This document shows, in pieces, positions 14,071 to 19,281 of a DNA stretch of 19,281 nt. Every line of letters starts with the position of its first letter. The stretch's first letter is position 1. The DNA comes from Stagnihabitans sp043721775 (GTDB lineage Bacteria; Pseudomonadota; Alphaproteobacteria; Rhodobacterales; Rhodobacteraceae). The stretch covers positions 1-19,281 of the forward strand of contig JAYSQA010000165.1 in assembly GCA_043721775.1 (NCBI GenBank). The letters run 5' to 3'. The notes under the pieces were generated by a model, which was given only the letters and a program-made list of their open reading frames with translations, was not told the DNA's origin and made no database searches. A program made the position numbers and the translations under genes.

Positions 14071-16260
14071 TCAGAAGAAACTTTGCGGATCAATGTCGAT
14101 GGCCAGCCGCAGGTTGGCGGGTTGCTTCAACTGACCGACCCATTCTGCCAAGGCAGCCTGAAGGGGCGCTGACTTCTCAGCCTGGACCAGAAGCCTGACA
14201 CGGTGCCGCCCGCGCACGCGTGCGATGGGTGCAGGGGCCGGCCCATATACCACCGCGCCGATCTTGCGCAAAGGGCCGTCCCGGAGGGCGAGTTCCGCCC
14301 CGAAGTCAAAGACCTGCGCCACGTCCGGCGACGACAGGATGATCCCGGCCATTCTGCCATAGGGCGGCACACCGGCGGCCTTGCGCTCGGCGGCTTCGGC
14401 GGCCCAGAACGCCTCTTCGTCGCCGCCGAGGATGGCGGCAATCACCGGATGGTCGGGCTGGAAGGTCTGCAACAGCGCCGTGCCGCGCTTTTCCGCCCGT
14501 CCGGCGCGGCCCGCCACTTGCCGGATCAGCTGAAACGTGCGCTCGGCCGCGCGCAGGTCTGACCCTTGCAGGCCAAGATCGGCGTCGATCACCCCCACCA
14601 GCGTCAGATGTGAGAAGTTGTGCCCTTTGGCCACGATCTGGGTGCCGATGATGATATCGGCAGCCCCTTGGGCGATCTTGACAATCTCTTCCTTCAAGGC
14701 CCGTGCCGAGCCGAACAGGTCAGAGGACAGCACCGCCAGCCGTGCCTCGGGGAAAACGGCTTTCACCTCTTCGGCCAACCGCTCCACCCCCGGTCCCACC
14801 GGCGCCATCTTGCCCGCCACCTTGCAGGAGGGGCATTCCACAGGAATCGGCTTGGTGGCACCGCATTGGTGGCAGACCAGCCGCTTGAGGAAGCGATGCT
14901 CCACCATCCGTGCATCGCAATCGTCGCAGCCGACCTGATAGCCGCAGGCCCGGCAGATCGTCACCGGCGCATAGCCGCGACGGTTGAGGAACAACAGGCT
15001 TTGCTCGCCCTTGGCAATCCGTGTTGTGATAGCCTGCTGCAAGGGGGCCGAGATATAGCGGTCGCGTGCCAGCTTTTCATTCCTCATGTCGATGGCATGC
15101 ATCGCCGGAAGCTCGGCCACGCCGTAGCGTGAGCCGAGATCCATCCGGGCATATTTCCCAGTTTGGGCATTGGCCCAGCTTTCAAGGCTTGGCGTGGCCG
15201 ATGACAGCACCACCGGACAGCCAAGGATCGAGGCCCGCAGCACCGCCATATCGCGCGCGTGGTACAGAACGCCTTCTTCCTGCTTGTACGAGGTGTCATG
15301 CTCTTCATCTACCACTATCAGCCCCAGATCGCGGAACGGCAGAAACAGGGCCGAACGCGCCCCCACCACCAGCCCCACGCCGCCCTCACCCGCCATGCGC
15401 CACAGACGGCGGCGCTCGGTCGCGGTCATACCGGAATGCCATTCCCCCGGCCGTCCGCCAAACCGCGCCCCGACCCTGGCCAGAAAATCCCCGGTCAGCG
15501 AGATTTCCGGCAGAAGAACCAAGGCCTGCTGGCCCTTGCGCAAGGCTGCCGCCACGGCCTCCAGATAAACCTCGGTCTTGCCAGACCCGGTCACACCTTT
15601 CAACAACGTTGTGGAATAGCCACCCTTGGTCACCGCAGCGTCCAAGGCGGCCCCGGCGGCGACCTGGTCACCTGCCAGCCTTGCAGGCCGCAAAGGGTCC
15701 AGCAACGGATAAGGCAGGTCCTTCGGCGCATCCTGCTCGGCAAGAACGCCAGTCTTGACCAGACCCTTGATCACGCTGGTGCTGACATCGGCCAAGTCCG
15801 CCAACTCGCCCAGGGTCACCGGAGACGCCCCGGCGCCGCGCAGGGCCTCAACCACCTTGTGACGCGCCTCGGTCAGGCGGTTCGGCACCGTGCCTGCCAG
15901 CACATAGGTCCGCCGCATCGCAGGCGGCAGGCCCAGACCCGGTGCCCGTGTCGCCAGACGCAGCATGGCGGGCAGGGGGGTCAGCGTGTAATCCGAGGCC
16001 CGCGCCAGAAAGGCCCGCATCTCGGCCCGCATCGGGGCGGCCTCCAGCACCGCACCGGCCTGCCGCAGCTTGGCCAGATCGAACGAGCCCTCGCCCTTGC
16101 CCCAGACCACGCCCAACACCCGGCGCGGACCCAAAGGCACTTCCAGAAAGTCGCCATCGCCGCAGCCGCCCTCGGGGGCCAGATAGTCCAGCACACGGCC
16201 AATCGGCTCGCAGGTCAGAACCCCGATCCGTTCGTGCGCTTCATAGACCCGCTCGACCAC
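14071..16260 (-). CDS. priA: Primosomal protein N' (replication restart helicase PriA)
   Basis: Superfamily 2 DNA helicase that recognises stalled forks and reloads the replisome. 729 residues from GTG 16260, near the 732 of E. coli. N-terminal DNA-binding region includes RIGVLTCEPIGRVLDYLAPE. Walker A is GVTGSGKTEVY (about residues 222-232) and the DEEH box is IVVDEEHDTSYKQ. Zinc-binding cysteines occur in four pairs (CRAC, CDDC, CHQC, CPSC). Helicase motifs IIIGTQIVAKGHNF and RQVAGRAGRAEK are intact. GTG 16260 is preferred because GGAGGTG lies four bases upstream of it; an ATG at 16281 would add seven residues but has no visible ribosome site. Transcribed toward the LuxR-type regulator and flanked by two copies of a hairpin repeat. 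Identification is secure. Confidence 0.96.
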   Translation of the reverse strand: MVERVYEAHERIGVLTCEPIGRVLDYLAPEGGCGDGDFLEVPLGPRRVLGVVWGKGEGSFDLAKLRQAGAVLEAAPMRAEMRAFLARASDYTLTPLPAMLRLATRAPGLGLPPAMRRTYVLAGTVPNRLTEARHKVVEALRGAGASPVTLGELADLADVSTSVIKGLVKTGVLAEQDAPKDLPYPLLDPLRPARLAGDQVAAGAALDAAVTKGGYSTTLLKGVTGSGKTEVYLEAVAAALRKGQQALVLLPEISLTGDFLARVGARFGGRPGEWHSGMTATERRRLWRMAGEGGVGLVVGARSALFLPFRDLGLIVVDEEHDTSYKQEEGVLYHARDMAVLRASILGCPVVLSSATPSLESWANAQTGKYARMDLGSRYGVAELPAMHAIDMRNEKLARDRYISAPLQQAITTRIAKGEQSLLFLNRRGYAPVTICRACGYQVGCDDCDARMVEHRFLKRLVCHQCGATKPIPVECPSCKVAGKMAPVGPGVERLAEEVKAVFPEARLAVLSSDLFGSARALKEEIVKIAQGAADIIIGTQIVAKGHNFSHLTLVGVIDADLGLQGSDLRAAERTFQLIRQVAGRAGRAEKRGTALLQTFQPDHPVIAAILGGDEEAFWAAEAAERKAAGVPPYGRMAGIILSSPDVAQVFDFGAELALRDGPLRKIGAVVYGPAPAPIARVRGRHRVRLLVQAEKSAPLQAALAEWVGQLKQPANLRLAIDIDPQSFF

Positions 16261-16264
16261 CCGA

Positions 16265-16271
16265 CACCTCC
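16265..16271 (-). promoter_or_regulatory. Ribosome binding site deciding the priA start
   Basis: GGAGGTG on the minus strand, four bases before GTG 16260. It lies inside the longer frame beginning at ATG 16281, which argues for the internal GTG as the true start. Confidence 0.6.
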
Positions 16272-16338
16272 GCTTTGCCATGGCCTAGCGCCCGGGACGC
16301 AAGCCCGCAAGCCTGCACCCGCGCGCTCCGGCCCGGCG

Positions 16339-16379
16339 CTGGAGGGTTTCACACCCTCCAGACCTCCCGTGGAGTATTA
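16339..16379. repeat. Hairpin repeat, copy 2 (5' side of priA)
   Basis: Same nine-base stem CTGGAGGGT / ACCCTCCAG with loop TTCAC, then ACCTCCCGTGGAGTATT. It matches copy 1 at 13964-14004 apart from single bases. It is 58 bases upstream of the ATG at 16281, so it could lie in the priA leader. Confidence 0.85.
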
Positions 16380-16506
16380 CGACAAAGGGCAAATGCAGCA
16401 GGTATCGGTGGTTTGCGCTTTGCCTGAGCAGACTTCGTCGGGAGGAGGCATCAGAAAATCTTCATCGGTGGACTTTCGCCCAGCGCGTCTGACCCGGTTT
16501 TACTGT

Positions 16507-16560
16507 CAGGCCCGGCCTTGCGCTCAGGCCCGGCCTTGCGCTCAGGCCCCGCCTGGCTGC
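16507..16560. repeat. 18-base tandem repeat
   Basis: CAGGCCCGGCCTTGCGCT occurs twice in exact tandem (16507-16524, 16525-16542), followed by a third degenerate unit to about 16560. Non-coding, in the priA/DUF484 intergenic region. Confidence 0.85.
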
Positions 16561-16655
16561 GGGGGCATTTCCCATGGGCAGAGCGCGACTGTGACCAGAG
16601 GGACCCACTTACGGGCCCAAGCGCATTTCATGCCGCGACAGGCGCGGAAATCGGC

Positions 16656-16661
16656 TATACT
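16656..16661 (+). promoter_or_regulatory. Possible -10 element for DUF484-xerC
   Basis: TATACT is 33 bases before the TTG start of the DUF484 gene. A GCGACA at 16635-16640 could be a poor -35, but the 15-base spacing is short. Weak candidate. Confidence 0.3.
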
Positions 16662-16693
16662 AACTGTCAGAGCAGACCCGAGGGTGACAGCAT

Positions 16694-17386
16694 TTGAAGA
16701 TTGATCCCGATACCCGTGACCGCATTCTGGCCGAGCCGGAAGTGCTGCTCGATGATCTGGCCGTCATGCAGGCCCTGATCGGGGCCAACGAACGGGCCAT
16801 GGGGTCCAATGTCGTTGACCTGCGCGGCATTGCGATGGAGCGGCTGGAGCAGCGGCTGGACAAGCTGGAAGACACCCACCGCACCGTGATTGCCGCCGCT
16901 TACGAAAATCTGGCAGGCACCAATCAGGTGCACCGGGCTGTTCTGCACCTGCTGGACCCGACCACCTTTCCCGCCTTTCTGACCGCGCTCAATGCCAATG
17001 TCGCCTCGACACTGCGGGTCGAGGCGATCCGTTTTGCCGTGGAATCGCGGGCCGAAGGCGATGCGGCGCTTAGCCGCCTGTCGCCCGTCGTGCATGTCGC
17101 CCCGGCGGGGTTTGTGGCGGATTACCTGTCATTGGGCCGTAATACGCCGACCAAATCGGTGGTGCTGCGTCAGGTTGTGCCCTCGACCGATGCGCTTTAT
17201 GGCGAACGGGCGGGCTGGATCCGCTCGGAAGCGCTGCTTCGGCTGGACCTTGGCCCGGGCCGCCTGCCCGGCATGCTGGCCTTGGGGGCCGAGGACCCGC
17301 ATCAGTTCAAACCGACCCATGGCACCGATCTTCTGGCTTTCTTCGGCGGCGTCTTCGAACGCGTCATGCGCAAATGGCTGGGCTGA
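16694..17386 (+). CDS. DUF484 family protein
   Basis: 230 residues. DUF484 proteins are small GAF-like proteins of unknown function often encoded directly upstream of xerC, as here. Visible features are the N-terminal PDTRDRILAEPEVLLDD, with VMQALIGANE, then a helical or coiled segment with MERLEQRLDKLEDTHRTVI. The C-terminal half includes SEALLRLDLGPGRLPGMLAL and DPHQFKPTHGTDLLAFFGGV, typical of the family. The start is a TTG at 16694 preceded by GAGGGTGA; no better in-frame ATG matches the family N-terminus. It overlaps xerC by 13 bases, so the two genes are translationally linked. The biochemical role is unknown; the conserved pairing suggests a link to chromosome dimer resolution, but that is inference. 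Confidence 0.88.
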   Translation: MKIDPDTRDRILAEPEVLLDDLAVMQALIGANERAMGSNVVDLRGIAMERLEQRLDKLEDTHRTVIAAAYENLAGTNQVHRAVLHLLDPTTFPAFLTALNANVASTLRVEAIRFAVESRAEGDAALSRLSPVVHVAPAGFVADYLSLGRNTPTKSVVLRQVVPSTDALYGERAGWIRSEALLRLDLGPGRLPGMLALGAEDPHQFKPTHGTDLLAFFGGVFERVMRKWLG

Positions 17387-18303
17387 CCGGGTTTTCAGCC
17401 GAGACGGCCGAGGCGCTTTCCCGCTGGCTGGATCACCTGCGCGCCATCAACGGTGCCTCGCCCAAGACGATCGAGGCTTATTCCCGTGACCTGCACGGCT
17501 TTCTGGCTTTCATTTCCCAACATCATGGCGGCGGTGAGGGTATCATCGTGCTGCAATCCTTGCCACAAACCGACCTTCGCGCCTGGATGGCGGCAGAGCG
17601 GGGCAGGGGGCTTTCAGCGCGTTCCCTCGCCCGGTCCCTGTCCGCGGTGAAGAACTTCCTCGGCTGGCTGGCGCAGTGGCAGGGTTTTGACACCACCACT
17701 GTCCTGTCCGCCCGTGGCCCGAAATACCGCCGCAAACTGCCGCGTCCCCTGACAGAGGAGGGCGCACGCGCAGTCCTCACCGACATCGGCGCCTATGCCG
17801 CACAAGATTGGATCGGCGCGCGGGATATTGCCGTGGCCACGCTGCTATATGCCTGCGGCCTGCGGATATCGGAAGCGCTGGGCCTGACCGGGGCCGATCA
17901 TCCCATGCCCGACGTCATCCGCATTCGTGGCAAGGGCGACAAGGACCGCCTTGTGCCGGTTCTGCCTGTCGCCAAAGATGCCGTCGGCGACTACCTGCGC
18001 CTTTGTCCCTATCCTGCCCTGCGGACCGTCCCGCTGTTTCGCGGCGCCCGTGGGGGCCCCTTGAACCCCCGGCTGATCGCCAAGGCGATGGAGCAGGCCC
18101 GGATGCGCCTTGGCCTGCCCGCCACGGCCACGCCCCACGCCTTGCGCCATTCCTTTGCCACCCATCTTCTGTCCGCCGGCGGCGATCTGCGCGCCATTCA
18201 AGAGCTGCTGGGCCATGCCTCGCTATCGACCACCCAAGCCTATACCGCCGTTGATGCCGCCCGCCTGATGGAGGTTTACGACAAGACCCATCCGCGTGCC
18301 TGA
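17374..18303 (+). CDS. xerC: Tyrosine recombinase XerC
   Basis: 309 residues, near the usual 300. Acts with XerD at the dif site to resolve chromosome dimers in the cytoplasm. The N-terminal SAM-like core-binding domain includes WLDHLRAINGASPKTIEAYS. The full catalytic set is present: R164 (CGLRISE), K187 (RGKGDKDR), H255 and R258 (HALRHSF), H281 (LGHASL) and Y290 (TTQAYT). ATG 17374 overlaps the end of the DUF484 gene by 13 bases, the arrangement expected for a chromosomal xerC rather than a phage or integron integrase. No attachment site was recognised next to it. XerD-type assignment is the only close alternative; the DUF484 neighbour favours XerC. Confidence 0.93.
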   Translation: MAGLTGFSAETAEALSRWLDHLRAINGASPKTIEAYSRDLHGFLAFISQHHGGGEGIIVLQSLPQTDLRAWMAAERGRGLSARSLARSLSAVKNFLGWLAQWQGFDTTTVLSARGPKYRRKLPRPLTEEGARAVLTDIGAYAAQDWIGARDIAVATLLYACGLRISEALGLTGADHPMPDVIRIRGKGDKDRLVPVLPVAKDAVGDYLRLCPYPALRTVPLFRGARGGPLNPRLIAKAMEQARMRLGLPATATPHALRHSFATHLLSAGGDLRAIQELLGHASLSTTQAYTAVDAARLMEVYDKTHPRA

Positions 18304-18402
18304 TCCGCGTGCCAGACAATTTCGGCAAATGTTAGCCAGATTGCCAAACCAAAGCCGAGGGTTACAGGAAGGTTTGTCAACCATGCCGGATCATAGTGCG
18401 CA

Positions 18403-18420
18403 GGGTTCCACAGGGAACCC
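18403..18420 (+). promoter_or_regulatory. Hairpin just upstream of the EF-hand gene ribosome site
   Basis: Seven-base perfect arms GGGTTCC and GGAACCC around ACAG. The stem ends eight bases before the GAAGGAG ribosome site, so it may be a leader structure or a terminator of the xerC transcript; no U-run follows. Confidence 0.45.
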
Positions 18421-18440
18421 GATCCAGAAGGAGTATCCCC

Positions 18441-18923
18441 ATGATCTCTGCCATGTCAGGCAGATCCAATGCCGCAGCGCTGCTGTCTTTGTCCGCCAAC
18501 ACGTCCAATTCCACCACCAACTCCACCTCTGCCACGACCACCAAAACCGCGGCACGGCCGCCACTACCCCCTGACCAACCACCGCCCGGCAGCGGCGGTG
18601 CCTCGGCCGAGGCGATGTTCGCCGCCCTCTTGAACACCCTGACCGGCACCGGCCAAACCACCGCTGGCACGGCAACCGACAGGGGCAGCGGTGACGATGG
18701 TGCGACCAGCCAGACCACCTCGACCTCTGGCACCACCTCGCTGTCCGACATGCTGACCAAACTGGTCAGCATGTCGGACACCAACGGCGACGGCCAACTC
18801 GGCGCGGAAAAGCTGAAGGCCGGGCCGCAGGCCTTGCAAGCCGCCAGTGACACGTCGGGCCAGCACAGCCCCGATAATGCCGCACCTTCCGTGCCACCAA
18901 GAGTGAGACACTCGACTGTCTGA
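18441..18923 (+). pseudogene. Ser/Thr-rich EF-hand protein, probably truncated by an insertion sequence
   Basis: 160 codons from ATG 18441, preceded by a strong GAAGGAG ribosome site. The product is low-complexity: Ser/Thr/Asn-rich at 20-35, proline-rich (PPLPPDQPPPGSGG), a short helix (AEAMFAALLNTLTG), more Thr/Gly, then SDMLTKLVSMSD leading into an EF-hand loop DTNGDGQLGAEK. Loop positions 1, 3, 5 and 7 keep oxygen ligands (D, N, D, Q), but position 12, usually Glu, is Lys, as if the normal GADEL had decayed to GAEKL. The last residues (PRVRHSTV) look foreign, and an IS3-type element begins close by, so the original C-terminus was probably lost. The EF-hand coding part contains a perfect 18-base inverted repeat. 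No clear signal peptide. It could still be expressed as a shortened calcium-binding-like protein. Confidence 0.6.
18742..18780. repeat. Perfect inverted repeat, 18-base arms, 3-base loop
   Basis: TGTCCGACATGCTGACCA (18742-18759) and its exact reverse complement (18763-18780) are separated by AAC. It lies in the EF-hand gene and encodes SDMLTKLVSMSD; the other strand would encode a nearly identical peptide. Confidence 0.95.
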
Positions 18924-18956
18924 AGTTTACACTCGGGGGCGCGGGAGAACGGTCTG

Positions 18957-19281
18957 ATGGTACTGTCCGAACGTCTGCCCACGCCCTTGCCTGCGGCGCC
19001 TGAGGGTCTTGCTTCGAGGGCGCCTGCTGCCGGTGTTGTGGCGGCGGCCAAAGTGGCTTGGGCCGAATTCACTGCGGTGCCGAAGCGGCGCAGTTTCTCG
19101 GCGAAATACAAGCTGCGGATCCTGGCGGAGACAGACCGCGCCGGGGAACAGACGGCGCCGTGGAACAGACCGGGCCGGGGCGACCGGCGGCATTTCGGCC
19201 ATTCTGCGGCGGGAGGGTCTGTATTCATCAGCCTTGAGCGACTGGCGCGGGCAGCGTGAGGTCGGCTCCCTGGGTGCGTTG
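18957..19281 (+). pseudogene. IS3-family transposase orfA (HTH protein), frameshifted and partial
   Basis: OrfA of IS3 elements is the helix-turn-helix DNA-binding part of the transposase. ATG 18957 gives a product reading VPKRRSFSAKYKLRILAETD, the usual N-terminal HTH region. The expected continuation, GGISAILRREGLYSSALSDW followed by RGQREVGSLGAL, is present from 19186, but in the next reading frame. Between them lies a 17-base imperfect tandem repeat (about 19124-19191). Removing two units (34 bases, 19147-19180) restores one continuous frame reading DRAGATGGISAIL. The broken frame continues to a stop at 19259. The gene is therefore probably inactive here. The normal orfB would lie right of the window. 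Confidence 0.65.
19124..19191. repeat. 17-base imperfect tandem repeat in orfA
   Basis: Four units of 17 bases can be aligned, starting at 19124, 19141, 19158 and 19175; GGAACAGAC recurs exactly 17 bases apart (19145 and 19162). Two extra units add 34 bases, which is not a multiple of three. Confidence 0.75.

Larger units (their letters stand above)
16282..16693. other. Gene-free region between priA and the DUF484 gene
   Basis: About 410 bases between divergent genes. It holds a copy of the hairpin repeat (16339-16379), an 18-base tandem repeat (16507-16560) and a possible -10 element near the right gene. No open frame here looks coding: those present have repeat-driven or arginine/proline-rich composition and no family resemblance. 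Confidence 0.6.
18905..19281 (+). mobile_element. Left part of an IS3-type insertion sequence (incomplete)
   Basis: The region carries the start of a transposase orfA and continues beyond the window. The left boundary is estimated near 18905, where the EF-hand reading frame turns foreign and a small inverted motif AGACA/TGTCT appears; it cannot be fixed without the right end and target duplication. IS family is judged from the orfA protein sequence only. Confidence 0.5.

Noticed and set aside
14856..14869. TGGCAC-N4-TTGG, close to a sigma-54 promoter
   Set aside because: It lies inside priA zinc-finger coding sequence, antisense to the gene, with no gene starting after it; likely chance.
18742..18780. 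Inverted repeat near xerC as a dif or integron attC site
   Set aside because: A dif site has 11-base arms around a 6-base centre with a known consensus, which this lacks, and no integron integrase or cassettes are present.

Overview
The window is GC-rich and densely coding. Its gene set and product sequences look like an alphaproteobacterium of the Rhodobacterales (Rhodobacter, Gemmobacter or Paracoccus type). Pointers are the LuxO-like regulator beside a hybrid kinase, a DUF484-xerC pair, a MaeB-type malic enzyme of 759 residues, and small intergenic palindromes of a kind I associate with this order. The taxonomic placement is inferred by eye and was not checked by a search.

Bases 1-4374 (minus strand) hold a compact nucleoside salvage cluster read in the order cdd, deoA, deoB, add, upp. 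It deaminates cytidine and adenosine, splits thymidine and uridine type nucleosides, isomerises the pentose phosphate and recovers uracil. cdd/deoA and deoA/deoB share a single base at a TGATG junction, and add/upp overlap by 8 bases. upp runs off the left edge. A palindrome sits between deoB and add, and a near-identical one lies upstream of cdd. Bases 4512-5603 (minus) encode a sugar-binding-type double cupin with a VOC-like N-terminus. The NADP-malic enzyme maeB diverges from it.

Bases 8108-13893 form a signalling island with five genes: a free-standing HPt protein, a LuxO-like sigma-54 activator, a membrane hybrid histidine kinase with its own receiver and HPt domains, a small exported molybdopterin-oxidoreductase-fold protein with no cysteine, and a LuxR/NarL-type response regulator. 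The first two genes resemble the Vibrio LuxU/LuxO pair. The kinase gene runs head-on into the luxO-like gene and overlaps it by 46 bases. The promoter region between the exported protein and the LuxR-type regulator carries a strong 18-base near-palindrome. This is the best candidate in the window for an incompletely described system: a phosphorelay with two HPt modules, two output regulators and a dedicated periplasmic partner.

Bases 14071-16281 hold priA (minus), flanked on both sides by copies of a hairpin repeat. A 0.4 kb gene-free stretch with short tandem repeats follows. Next come a DUF484 gene and xerC as an overlapping pair. The right end holds a Ser/Thr-rich EF-hand protein gene that seems cut off and decaying next to an IS3-type insertion sequence, whose first reading frame is itself broken by a 17-base tandem repeat expansion. 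No tRNA, rRNA or CRISPR array was seen.
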